From positions 1-64,000 of the forward strand of contig JADMKE010000029.1 of assembly GCA_018780035.1 (NCBI GenBank): a stretch of DNA of 64,000 nt. The letters are read 5' to 3'. A program made the position numbers and the translations under genes. The notes under the pieces were generated by a model that had not been told where the DNA came from, did not search any database, and saw only the letters and a program-made list of their open reading frames with translations. Of this stretch, positions 23,178-31,697 are shown piece by piece. The DNA comes from Candidatus Sericytochromatia bacterium. Its GTDB lineage: Bacteria; Cyanobacteriota; Sericytochromatia; UBA7694. Numbering within the stretch: position 1 is the first letter of the stretch; the number at the start of each line of letters is the position of its first letter.

Positions 23178-25124
23178 ATGAGCGAACAAAACCTGACTTC
23201 TGTTTTAAAAGAGGAGCGGGTCTTTGCACCGCCACCGCCCTTTTCTCTGCAAGCGGGCATTGGTTCGATGGAACAATACCAGGCCCTTTGCGACGAAGCC
23301 AAACAAGACCCCGAGGCCTTTTGGGCCCGCCAAGCGGGAGAATTGCTGGACTGGATCCAGCCCTGGGACACGGTCTTGGATTGGGAAGCCCCTTTTGCCA
23401 AATGGTTTGAAGGCGGCAAGCTCAATCTCTCTGCCAATTGTCTTGACCGCCATCTCGCCAATTGGCGGCGCAACAAAGCGGCCCTGATCTGGGAGGGCGA
23501 GCCGGGGGACAGCCGCACACTGACTTACCAGCAATTGCATTACGAGGTCTGCCGTTTTACCAATGTGCTGAAAAAGCTGGGGGTGGTCAAAGGCGATCGT
23601 GTGGCGATCTACATGCCCATGATTCCCGAATTGGCGATTGCCATGTTGGCCTGTGCCCGCATGGGGGCTGTTCACAATATTGTCTTTGGCGGTTTCAGTG
23701 CTGAGTCGCTGCGGGATCGGATTGATGATGCCCAAGCCAAAATGGTTGTCACTGCGGATGGTGGCTGGCGTCGCGGCCAGATTGTGCCACTCAAAGACAT
23801 GGTGGATCAGGCCATAGACGGTCTCAACTGTGTGCAGCAGGTCGTGATGGTCAAACGCACGGGGCAACAGGTGGCTTTTCATCCTGGGCGCGACCATTGG
23901 TGGCACGATATTATTGACTGTGTCGATGCCAATGCGGTCCCCGAGCCACTCGACAGTGAGCACCCGCTGTTTATTCTCTATACCAGCGGCACCACAGGCA
24001 AGCCCAAAGGGGTGGTACATTCCACTGCCGGTTATTTGCTCGGTGCGACCTATTCCAGCAAATTGGTTTTTGACCTCAAAGACACAGATACCTATTGGTG
24101 TACGGCAGATATTGGCTGGATCACCGGCCACAGCTATGTGGTTTATGGTCTGCTCTCGAATGGGGCCACAACCTTAATGTACGAAGGTGCGCCCAATTAT
24201 CCCGAGGCAGACCGCTTTTGGAAGATTATCGACAAACACCGGGTCTCGATTTTTTACACGGCCCCAACGGCCATTCGGGCCTTTATTAAATGGGGTGAAA
24301 AATGGCCGCTGCGCCATGATTTGTCCTCGTTGCGCCTATTGGGTACGGTTGGCGAACCCATCAACCCCGAAGCCTGGATCTGGTACCACTCGGTGATTGG
24401 CAAAAACCGCTGCCCGATTGTCGACACCTGGTGGCAAACCGAAACCGGGGCGATGATGATCGCGCCTTTGCCTGGCGCCACGCCGCTTAAACCGGGCACC
24501 GCGACCTTGCCTCTGCCCGGCATCTTTCCCGAGGTGGTGGATCGCGAGGGCAAACCCGTGGGGGCCAACGAAGGCGGCTATTTGGTAATCACACATCCCT
24601 GGCCCTCGATGCTGCGCACAGTTTATGGCGACCCCGAGCGCTATGTGCAAAATTATTGGACCCGCTATCCAGGCCTGTATTTTACCGGCGATGGGGCCCG
24701 GCGCGATGCCGATGGTTATTTCTGGATCATGGGCCGCGTGGACGATGTCTTGAATGTCTCTGGCCATCGCCTGGGCACGATGGAAGTCGAAAGTGCCCTG
24801 GTCAGCCACGAAGCAGTGGCCGAGGCTGCGGTGGTGGGCAAACCCGACGAAATCCGGGGCGAATCGGTGGTGGCTTTTGTGACGCTGGAGTCGAGTTATA
24901 CCGCCTCAGAAGAACTCAAAGACACCCTGCGTCAGCACGTGGTCAAAGAGATTGGCGCCATCGCTCGGCCCGAAGACCTGATCTTTACCGATGCCCTGCC
25001 CAAAACCCGCAGTGGCAAAATTATGCGCCGCTTGCTGCGCGATATTGCCGCGGGTAAACAGGCCACAGGAGATACCTCAACTCTCGAAGACGCCTCGATT
25101 TTGGACAAGTTGCGCGACGCTTGA
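23178..25124 (+). CDS. acs: Acetyl-CoA synthetase (AMP-forming)
   Basis: A 648-residue enzyme of standard length that makes acetyl-CoA from acetate, ATP and CoA. The start ATG 23178 ([11 protein letters not shown]) follows GGAGG 5 nt upstream. Motifs are [17 protein letters not shown] (P-loop), [16 protein letters not shown] (acetate pocket, with Trp limiting substrate size), [20 protein letters not shown], and the C-terminal [14 protein letters not shown], whose Lys614 is the residue acetylated to switch off Acs in other bacteria. No Pat acetyltransferase or deacetylase gene is adjacent. It is monocistronic. Confidence 0.96.
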   Translation: MSEQNLTSVLKEERVFAPPPPFSLQAGIGSMEQYQALCDEAKQDPEAFWARQAGELLDWIQPWDTVLDWEAPFAKWFEGGKLNLSANCLDRHLANWRRNKAALIWEGEPGDSRTLTYQQLHYEVCRFTNVLKKLGVVKGDRVAIYMPMIPELAIAMLACARMGAVHNIVFGGFSAESLRDRIDDAQAKMVVTADGGWRRGQIVPLKDMVDQAIDGLNCVQQVVMVKRTGQQVAFHPGRDHWWHDIIDCVDANAVPEPLDSEHPLFILYTSGTTGKPKGVVHSTAGYLLGATYSSKLVFDLKDTDTYWCTADIGWITGHSYVVYGLLSNGATTLMYEGAPNYPEADRFWKIIDKHRVSIFYTAPTAIRAFIKWGEKWPLRHDLSSLRLLGTVGEPINPEAWIWYHSVIGKNRCPIVDTWWQTETGAMMIAPLPGATPLKPGTATLPLPGIFPEVVDREGKPVGANEGGYLVITHPWPSMLRTVYGDPERYVQNYWTRYPGLYFTGDGARRDADGYFWIMGRVDDVLNVSGHRLGTMEVESALVSHEAVAEAAVVGKPDEIRGESVVAFVTLESSYTASEELKDTLRQHVVKEIGAIARPEDLIFTDALPKTRSGKIMRRLLRDIAAGKQATGDTSTLEDASILDKLRDA

Positions 25125-25150
25125 TTTGTCCAAAATAGTGGGCCAAGATG

Positions 25151-25184
25151 CAAAATGCCCCCGCTTGAATCTCAAGCGGGGGCA
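25151..25184 (-). terminator. Strong terminator of tRNA-Gln
   Basis: TGCCCCCGCTTGA (25156-25168) and TCAAGCGGGGGCA (25172-25184) form a perfect 13-bp stem with a 3-nt loop. On the minus strand it is followed by TTTTG. It may also stop rightward transcription from acs. Confidence 0.85.
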
Positions 25185-25189
25185 AAGAG

Positions 25190-25261
25190 CAGGGGAGCTA
25201 GGATTTGAACCTAGGAATGGCGGAATCAAAATCCGCTGCCTTACCACTTGGCGACACCCCT
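25190..25261 (-). tRNA. tRNA-Gln (anticodon TTG)
   Basis: A 72-nt cloverleaf on the minus strand. The acceptor AGGGGTG pairs with CTCCCCT (one T-T mismatch at pair 6), the D stem is GCC/GGC, anticodon stem GCGGA/TCCGC encloses TTTTGAT with anticodon TTG at 25227-25229, and the T arm is CTAGG-TTCAAAT-CCTAG. The discriminator is G, as expected for Gln. CCA is not encoded. Confidence 0.95.
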
Positions 25262-25305
25262 TTAAAAGGCCATGCGATTGAACTTACTTATCCAACGCAC
25301 TCTTT

Positions 25306-25333
25306 ATTTTACCACAGCTCAGCCTGTCGACAA
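25306..25333 (-). promoter_or_regulatory. Promoter of tRNA-Gln
   Basis: On the minus strand: TTGTCG (25328-25333), a 16-bp spacer and TAAAAT (25306-25311), 44 bp before the tRNA 5' end. Confidence 0.55.
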
Positions 25334-25393
25334 GATGATAGGGCCTGTTTTTCTGTTAGAATACAGGTCTTAATTTCCATTCAGAGGCCATCC

Positions 25394-25969
25394 ATGCAAG
25401 AAAATCTCCCCATCAACGATTACCTGATGAGCCCGATTTCATCGGCCAATGCCTTTAGCCCCGAAGAATGCCAACAATTGATTACTTGGCCCTCACCCAA
25501 CCAGCAATATGGCGAGACCCTCAAACAGGGCAGCGAGACCGAAACAGTGAAGGATCTCAGTATTCGCCATACCCTGTCTAAATACATCTACCCCAAGGCT
25601 GACAGTGCCTGGATCTTTGAACGGATTCGGGATTTTGTGCTGCAAATGAACCAGCAGTATTACAAATTTCAATTGGACGGCTTTCCCAGCGTGCAGATCC
25701 TCGAATACCCTGTGAATGGCTTTTACCGCCAGCACATCGACCTCAGCCGGGGGCCACTCTCAAGGCGCAAATTGAGCGTGATTGTCTCACTTTCTCCAGC
25801 AGGCGCTTACAGTGGTGGCGAGTTACAGAATATGGAAGGGCAGGTTTTGCCCATGGCCCAAGGCACGATGGTCATTTTTCCGTCGTATCTGGCGCACCAG
25901 GTCACGCCTGTGACCCAGGGCTCGCGCCACACCTTGGTGACCTGGATTTTGGGAGCCCCTTTTCAATAA
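25394..25969 (+). CDS. 2-oxoglutarate/Fe(II)-dependent dioxygenase, PKHD type
   Basis: A 191-residue cytoplasmic oxygenase of the prolyl-hydroxylase-like group (P4Hc). The ATG at 25394 follows AGAGG about 7 nt upstream. The iron site is His and Asp in FYRQHIDLS and the distal His in YLAHQVTPV; Arg in GSRHTLVTW binds the 2-oxoglutarate carboxylate. The strand pattern VIVSLSPAGAYSGGELQ is typical of the family. Relatives hydroxylate proline residues in proteins such as EF-Tu or ribosomal proteins; the substrate here is unknown. It converges with the ABC transporter operon, 3 bp away. Confidence 0.9.
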   Translation: MQENLPINDYLMSPISSANAFSPEECQQLITWPSPNQQYGETLKQGSETETVKDLSIRHTLSKYIYPKADSAWIFERIRDFVLQMNQQYYKFQLDGFPSVQILEYPVNGFYRQHIDLSRGPLSRRKLSVIVSLSPAGAYSGGELQNMEGQVLPMAQGTMVIFPSYLAHQVTPVTQGSRHTLVTWILGAPFQ

Positions 25970-25972
25970 GGG

Positions 25973-26728
25973 CTATTGCAGCGACTCAGCGAGTTTGCGC
26001 AGGGTCATCCACTGCATCAGACCAAAGAAAAGCGTGCTGCACCCCAGTACCGCAGCCCAAGAGATCAAGGGGGCGGTATCTGCATAACCGACAAAGCTGT
26101 AGCGGAATAAATTGACCGTGTGATGAATCGGGTTAAACTGGCTGATCAGATTCCAGGGGGCGGGCAATTGGCCCACCGGGTAAAACACGCCTGCCAGAAA
26201 GATCATCGGCTGCATCACAAAGGTCGTGCCAAAGGTCAGGGCCTCAAAGCCTTTGGCCCAAATGCCAAAAGTCACCCCCAACATGCCATATTGCAGGCCG
26301 GTGATCAGCACAATCGCCAACAGGCTGAGCGGGTGGGCGATGGTCATACCAGGGATAAACCAGACCGTTAGGGCCAGAGCCACACTCAAAGTAAACAGGC
26401 CGCGGGTCAGGGCTGCGAGTGAATAGGCAATGCCAATTTGCCAGGGCCGCAGCGGGGTGACTTGCAAATCCAGAATCGAGCCCAGGTTTTTGGCGATGAT
26501 CAAGGCAAAGCCCGGATTGGAAAAACCCGAATTGACCATGATCATGGCCAGCAGGCCCGTGTAAATAAAAGCCAAGAAGGAGATGTCGCCAATGCTTTTG
26601 GCACTCACCACCACGCCAAAGACGGTCAGGTAGAGCACCATTGAGACAATGGGGCTAAAGACCGTATCCAGCATCAATTTGCGAAAACGTTTGACTTCAC
26701 GGGCATACAATGCCCACATAAAGGTCAT
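25973..26728 (-). CDS. ABC-2 type transporter permease
   Basis: A 251-residue integral membrane protein with about six spans and the ABC-2 signature. The N-terminal EVKRFRKLMLDTVFSPIVSM resembles NodJ/DrrB permeases, and the segment PMIFLAGVFYPVGQLPAPW followed by FNPIHHTVNLFRYSF is the conserved C-terminal region. It forms the membrane part of an exporter with the ATPase encoded just upstream, whose stop overlaps this start by 4 bp. The cargo is unknown; NodIJ-like exporters move lipooligosaccharides or polysaccharides. It is the last gene of the block containing two GT41-like proteins. Confidence 0.93.
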   Translation of the reverse strand: MTFMWALYAREVKRFRKLMLDTVFSPIVSMVLYLTVFGVVVSAKSIGDISFLAFIYTGLLAMIMVNSGFSNPGFALIIAKNLGSILDLQVTPLRPWQIGIAYSLAALTRGLFTLSVALALTVWFIPGMTIAHPLSLLAIVLITGLQYGMLGVTFGIWAKGFEALTFGTTFVMQPMIFLAGVFYPVGQLPAPWNLISQFNPIHHTVNLFRYSFVGYADTAPLISWAAVLGCSTLFFGLMQWMTLRKLAESLQ

Positions 26729-27642
26729 GGAGTGGGACCTCCTTCCGTGAGTTGCAAGAAAACTTTCTCAAGCGAGGCAGCTTCGTTGCGGAAAGATTTG
26801 AGATTGTCGCCATAAAAGTCGAGCAGGCCGCGCATATCTTGGACCAGATCCCGAAAAGGCAGCTCAAACTCCACGCCTACCCGGCGCACCCCCGCAAGAT
26901 GTTCAACTTCACTTTGGTAGAGTTCGAAGCTGATAATATTTTGAGAGAATTCCTGTTGAATCTCTTTGACCTTGCCCTCTTTGATCACCTTGCCTTTGTT
27001 GATCACGGTCATCGACTCACAGAGTTGCTCGGCCTCTTCGAGATAATGGGTGGTGAAAATCACGGTGGTGCCTTGGGCATTCAGTTGCCGCACCAATTCC
27101 CAGATGCGCTGGCGCAGCGAAACATCGACCCCGGCAGTGGGTTCATCGAGAATCAAGAGGCGGGGTTTGTGAATCAGGGCCTTGGCGATCATCAAACGGC
27201 GTTTCATGCCCCCCGAGAGCGATCGGGCTTTGTCGTGTTGTTTGTCGGCCAGACCCAGCGATTCGAGCAGTTCGGGAATGCGTTTGCGCCGTTCGGCCTG
27301 GGGCACGCCGTACATGCCGCTGAAATAATAGAGCACCTCTTCGACGGTAAAGGCCGGTTCGACAATGATCTCTTGGGGCACAATGCCCAACAATTGTTTG
27401 GCCTGATCGGTTTGTCTGACCACGTCTTTGTCAAAAATGCGAATGCTGCCGGTCTCGGGATCGGGTTTAAGCGCCCCGCAGATCATGCTGATCAGGGTGG
27501 ATTTGCCTGCGCCATTGGGGCCCAGCAAGCCATAGATCTGGCCTTCGGGAATATGCAGGGAGAGATTGTCTACCGCTTTGAGAGGCGGCCGGGGGGGGCT
27601 TTTGTAGGTTTTGCTGGCGTTTTCAACTGTGAGTGCGTGCAT
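26725..27642 (-). CDS. ABC transporter ATP-binding protein
   Basis: A 305-residue ATPase of the DrrA/NodI/CcmA class. Walker A is GPNGAGKST (about residues 42-50), the Q-loop follows in IVPQEII, the ABC signature is SLSGGMKRR, Walker B is LLILDEPTAGVD, and the H-loop is FTTHYLEEAEQL. A C-terminal regulatory extension of about 70 residues follows. It overlaps the permease start by 4 bp and begins 12 bp after the stop of the upstream GT41-like gene, so all are probably one transcript. Confidence 0.95.
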   Translation of the reverse strand: MHALTVENASKTYKSPPRPPLKAVDNLSLHIPEGQIYGLLGPNGAGKSTLISMICGALKPDPETGSIRIFDKDVVRQTDQAKQLLGIVPQEIIVEPAFTVEEVLYYFSGMYGVPQAERRKRIPELLESLGLADKQHDKARSLSGGMKRRLMIAKALIHKPRLLILDEPTAGVDVSLRQRIWELVRQLNAQGTTVIFTTHYLEEAEQLCESMTVINKGKVIKEGKVKEIQQEFSQNIISFELYQSEVEHLAGVRRVGVEFELPFRDLVQDMRGLLDFYGDNLKSFRNEAASLEKVFLQLTEGGPTP

Positions 27643-27654
27643 AGTGACTCTAGA

Positions 27655-29748
27655 TTACACACTTTTCGCTCGCAGGGACAGGACATGCTCACTGAGCAAA
27701 TCTGAAAATTCCGCCAAGCTCGCTGGATTTTCAAACAGAATGTTGTTTTTGGCCAGAATCTCTGTCTGCAATTCAGAACGCCAGCTTTTGTCGTGGGCCA
27801 ATTTGAGGGCCAATCGGGCACAGTCTTGGGCATTGTCTGCCACAGGGGCATCTGTTATGCCCATATATTGGTAAGCGCCCTGGGCCACCCGGCCGCGAAA
27901 AAAGGGCGAAGCCCAGCTTACCAGCGGGATGCCCAGACCCAGACAGGTAAAGACGGTATTGCCACCCCCAACGGGCCAAGAATCCAATACCACGTCCACC
28001 TGTTCAAGCAAATGCAAAAAGCGCTCTTTGCTAAACCAGGGAGCAAATGTGATTCGAGCGGGACGATTGCTGGTCTCTTCCTCATTGGGAGCGAGAGCTT
28101 TTTGCAAGCGCTGATGTAAGACTCGGCAAATGCCGTCCTGCCGGTGCTGCAAAATCCAGATGTCAGCCAGGGGATCTTCTGCAAAAATGGTGCTCAGTAC
28201 GGTATCAAAGCCAGGATGAAACTTAAAGGGGGTCATCGGGCAAAGATAGACGTGGCGGTCTGCGGGCAGCCCCAATTCGGCCCGGCTCAGCAGAGGGTCT
28301 GTACGCCTGGGTTTAACGGGCATCACGGGCAGGGTGTGTAAGCGTTGTAGGGGTTCGCTATAATGATTCTCTGCGCCCGGAGGCTCCATGCAGTCGGGGG
28401 CCAGATACGCATCAAGGCTCTGAAAACCAGTGGTGTGCATAATCCCCGGCAGCACCCATTGCAGGGGGGCCAGCCGGTATTGGGCCAGCAACCACGTAAA
28501 AGGATCTGAGCCCAGATCTGTATACACCAAGACCTCGGGGGCTTGGGCTTGAATCTGGGCCAACATCCCTTCCAAAGGGCCTTCTAGGGAGATATAATGT
28601 GCCACCGAGTCTGCCAATTGATGGCTGCGATTATCACGAAAGACCGGCGCGACTGCAAAAACAGTTACCTCAAACCGGGTGGGATCGAGGCCGCGTATCA
28701 GGCCATCAAAGAGATGTAAGACCGAATGTTCAAAAAAGCAATGGGAGACAAAGCCCACCCGAATCGGAGATTCTGTTTTGGCTTGCTGCGACGTCTTTGA
28801 CGCGGTTGTTAATGGGGGTAATTGGGGTAAAAAACGCTGGTAGATTTGCGCCAGTTTTTCCAGCAACGGGCGGTCGTTAAAGCCCTGAAAAGCGAGGTAA
28901 AACGGCGCTGTTTGCAGGCTCTCAAAGGGCTGGGGAATGTTAAGTGGCGGGCCATTAAACAGGTCATCGATGGCTGTTTCCGTCAAATTGCGCCAATGAT
29001 TTAAATCGGCTTGTGAGCGATAGATCAAAGGCAAGAGCAGGGCCTTTTCGATTAAAAACGCTGGATTGGGCCAGCACTCTTGGGCGTTTTGCAGGGCCCA
29101 GTGGGCCTTTTCGATCTCTCCTGTGGCCTGATAGGCCCGGGCCAATTGTCTCCAACAGGCTGCTCGGGCGGGTTTGGCCCAATCCCCCAATTGGGCCAAA
29201 CTGGCATAAACAAGTTCAATCACACGGGGGTATTGCAGCCAGTTTTCGGCCATTTCGGCCAATTGCAACTTGAGCTGTGTCGCTTGGGGAAAGCGAAGAA
29301 CGGCCTTTTGCAGCCATTCATAGGCCTTTTGGGGATGGCTTTGTTTGCAGGTCTCGACCAGATTGAGACCCAGTTGCAACTCGCTGTCTTGCGCCAGCTC
29401 GGGCTGGGCATTTACCAGAGCCAAGGCCTTTTCGAGCAAGTGCATCGCCTGATCAGGATCCCTTTTTTGCAGCAGCAGGGCCAAGTTATTCAGGTCCTCA
29501 ATCGAGTCGGGCACCAAGTCCAAAGCTTGGCGATAGGCGGCTTCAGCTTGCTCTGCTCTGCCAGTTTTGAAGGCCACATAGGCCAATTCATGATAAATTC
29601 CCGCTCTGTCTGAGGGGCATGCATCGGCATTGTCTGCGGGAGCATTTAGGGCCTCCATGCTGGCCTCAAAGGACGCTTGAGCCAATGACCAGTCTTGGGC
29701 CCGAACGGCAGCCAGACCGGCTTGAAAATGGGTCCGCCAAGCGGACAT
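27655..29748 (-). CDS. TPR / GT41 (O-GlcNAc-transferase-like, SPINDLY family) protein
   Basis: A 697-residue cytoplasmic glycosyltransferase-like protein. Residues 1-260 hold TPR repeats (IYHELAYVAFKTGRAEQAEA, SIEDLNNLALLLQKRDPDQA). Residues 340-690 are the GT41 catalytic region: RVGFVSHCFFEHSVLHLFDG, whose HSVLH matches the HPTSH of OGT with the active-site His, and VDVVLDSWPVGGGNTVFTCL followed by GIPLVSWASPFFRGRVAQG, the UDP-binding part. Bacterial relatives attach sugars to proteins, including adhesins and flagellins. It is 3 bp from a paralogue and upstream of the ABC exporter. Confidence 0.9.
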   Translation of the reverse strand: MSAWRTHFQAGLAAVRAQDWSLAQASFEASMEALNAPADNADACPSDRAGIYHELAYVAFKTGRAEQAEAAYRQALDLVPDSIEDLNNLALLLQKRDPDQAMHLLEKALALVNAQPELAQDSELQLGLNLVETCKQSHPQKAYEWLQKAVLRFPQATQLKLQLAEMAENWLQYPRVIELVYASLAQLGDWAKPARAACWRQLARAYQATGEIEKAHWALQNAQECWPNPAFLIEKALLLPLIYRSQADLNHWRNLTETAIDDLFNGPPLNIPQPFESLQTAPFYLAFQGFNDRPLLEKLAQIYQRFLPQLPPLTTASKTSQQAKTESPIRVGFVSHCFFEHSVLHLFDGLIRGLDPTRFEVTVFAVAPVFRDNRSHQLADSVAHYISLEGPLEGMLAQIQAQAPEVLVYTDLGSDPFTWLLAQYRLAPLQWVLPGIMHTTGFQSLDAYLAPDCMEPPGAENHYSEPLQRLHTLPVMPVKPRRTDPLLSRAELGLPADRHVYLCPMTPFKFHPGFDTVLSTIFAEDPLADIWILQHRQDGICRVLHQRLQKALAPNEEETSNRPARITFAPWFSKERFLHLLEQVDVVLDSWPVGGGNTVFTCLGLGIPLVSWASPFFRGRVAQGAYQYMGITDAPVADNAQDCARLALKLAHDKSWRSELQTEILAKNNILFENPASLAEFSDLLSEHVLSLRAKSV

Positions 29749-29751
29749 GGC

Positions 29752-31650
29752 TTAAAATTCCCGCTGAATATGCCCCAGAATAAAGCCACGCAGGCTACGC
29801 AAAAAAGGGACGTAGCCATCAAGTTGGTGGGCCTGGGTGAGGATCCGTTGGCGCAATTCAGCACGTTTCTCGGGGGAGCGGCCCAGCTCCAGGGCTTTGG
29901 CCAAATAATCGTCAGCGGAGTTGGCCAAGGTGTCTTCGATTTCAAGCAATTGATAAGCGGCAAAGGCATAACGCCCACGCTGAAACTGGCCCGGCCAAGT
30001 GATCAGGGGGGTGCCCAAGGCCAAAAAGCTAAAGGCCTGTGCGCCCAGTCCAAAATAAAAGGGGTCAAGCACCAGGTCGGCTGCTTTGACCAAACTGAGC
30101 AATTGGGTCTGAGAGAGGCTGGGCAAGAGTTGCATTCGCGGGGCTTGCTCACCCAGGGTTCTTTGCCAGCGATTGCGCAATTGTTGGTTGAGCAGGGCAT
30201 AGCGGTGCCCCAAAGCCAGGACCAAGGCCTGCGGATCTGCTGCGAGAATCCCCTTGAGCAGGGCATCAAAATCCGGGTGTAAAAAAGAGGCATTGACGGG
30301 AACCAAATAAACCGTCTGGTTTTGGGGCAGATTAAAATGATCGCGATCGAGCAGGTCATCGGGCAAATTGGGTTTGCCAAAAGGCGTGCCTTCGAGCAAA
30401 ACCAGTTTTTCGGTATAGGCGTCTTGGGCGTTGGTTTGCGGTTCCCAGAGCTGGGAGGAGAGATAATAATCGATGGTGGGGATGCCACTGGTCACAGGGT
30501 AACCGGGCAGCACGGCCTGGATCGGTGCCAAGCGGTAATGGGCCAGCAAAAGGCTGTTGAGATCCTGGGGGCCCAGATCGGTGTAGAGCAGCAGATCGAG
30601 TTCCAGCCTGAGAATTTCGCTGCGTTGGGTTTCCAGGTTTTTGGGGAAGACCATGACCTGGACGTCGCTGTTTTTGAGCAATTCTTCGGGCATCGGCGAG
30701 GCTGCGAGCAGGAGCACCTGGTAATCTTGAAAGAGCTGAAGCAGAAGGGGCAAGATACTGCGGTAGAGTCCCGCCGAAAAATTACACCAGATGCCCAATC
30801 GCGGTGTGCGAAATTCGTTATCGGGAAAGCTGGGCAATTGATCGACATCAGGCAAAATGCGGTGTAACAGGGCCTGTCCGGCTTCGATCTCTGAACGCAC
30901 ATTCTGAGGGCCGTGAGCCCATTGAAAATGGCGGACCTGATCCAATTCCCAGAGCGGATTAAAAATGGTTAGATTTTGCTGAGCCAGGGCCTCAATCTCA
31001 GTCTTCCAGCTCTTGCGCAGGCTGTCTTGTTGCTCCAAAGAATCAAAGATCAGGGGAGCTGAGAGGCTCAAGCTGATCAGGGGGCCATCGCTGGGTTCGT
31101 TTAATTCCTGCCGCCATTTCTGTAGCAGTTCTGGGTTGGCCCTGAGTTGCAGAATCTGAGCTTGGCGGTGGCGAATTTGAATTCGCCAGACCAGATGATC
31201 TTTGTCGGTATGGGTTTTTAAAAAGGCTGAATAATGGGCCATGGCCTGATCCCAGGCCTGATGGCGGTAGTGGAGTTCCCCCAGATAAAAATGGGCAAAG
31301 GGGTCAGGTGGTTGGGCTTTGAGGGCCTGAATCAGGGCCGCGTAAGCCTCTTGGCTGTGTCCCTTTTGCTGTAGAATTTGCCCGACCATGCACAGGGCCC
31401 GTCCCCTTTCCGACGCGTCAGCGGGGGCCTTTTCTAAAAAATGATGAAAATGGCCCAGGGCTTGGGCGGGCTGTCCCAGGCGCTGTTGTAAAAGTCCCAA
31501 TTGAAAATGGGCCTGCCAGAGCCCCGGAAAATGCACCAAAGCGCGCACCAATTCCCGCATGGCTTCTTCGTGGCTGCCTTGTTCTACAAGCAAGAGTGCG
31601 TTCTGATATAATTGCCAGGCCTGCTGAGCAGCGGGAAGTGCTTCTGTCAT
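29752..31650 (-). CDS. Diverged TPR / GT41-like paralogue
   Basis: A 632-residue paralogue of the adjacent GT41 protein. The start at 31650 (MTEALPAAQQ) has AAGGA at good spacing; the ATG three codons upstream is too close to it. TPR repeats cover residues 10-190 (LWQAHFQLGLLQQRLGQPAQ). The C-terminal half keeps the shape (DLGPQDLNSLLLAHYRLAPI; ADLVLDPFYFGLGAQAFSFL; GTPLITWPGQFQRGRYAFA), but the N-terminal catalytic motif reads GIWCNFSAGLYRSILP, without the expected His, and GGxT reads GLGAQ. It may be inactive, a chaperone subunit of its neighbour, or use another donor. Confidence 0.88.
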   Translation of the reverse strand: MTEALPAAQQAWQLYQNALLLVEQGSHEEAMRELVRALVHFPGLWQAHFQLGLLQQRLGQPAQALGHFHHFLEKAPADASERGRALCMVGQILQQKGHSQEAYAALIQALKAQPPDPFAHFYLGELHYRHQAWDQAMAHYSAFLKTHTDKDHLVWRIQIRHRQAQILQLRANPELLQKWRQELNEPSDGPLISLSLSAPLIFDSLEQQDSLRKSWKTEIEALAQQNLTIFNPLWELDQVRHFQWAHGPQNVRSEIEAGQALLHRILPDVDQLPSFPDNEFRTPRLGIWCNFSAGLYRSILPLLLQLFQDYQVLLLAASPMPEELLKNSDVQVMVFPKNLETQRSEILRLELDLLLYTDLGPQDLNSLLLAHYRLAPIQAVLPGYPVTSGIPTIDYYLSSQLWEPQTNAQDAYTEKLVLLEGTPFGKPNLPDDLLDRDHFNLPQNQTVYLVPVNASFLHPDFDALLKGILAADPQALVLALGHRYALLNQQLRNRWQRTLGEQAPRMQLLPSLSQTQLLSLVKAADLVLDPFYFGLGAQAFSFLALGTPLITWPGQFQRGRYAFAAYQLLEIEDTLANSADDYLAKALELGRSPEKRAELRQRILTQAHQLDGYVPFLRSLRGFILGHIQREF

Positions 31651-31697
31651 GGGACTCATTTCCTTGCGGTTTTGAGACTATCTTAACAGGTTTAGGG

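Noticed and set aside
23205..24131. 308-codon minus-strand ORF inside acs
   Set aside because: It lies wholly within a well-conserved acs gene and has His/Ile-rich shadow composition.
26752..27705. 317-codon plus-strand ORF over the ABC ATPase gene
   Set aside because: Antisense to clear Walker and signature motifs; no start signal.
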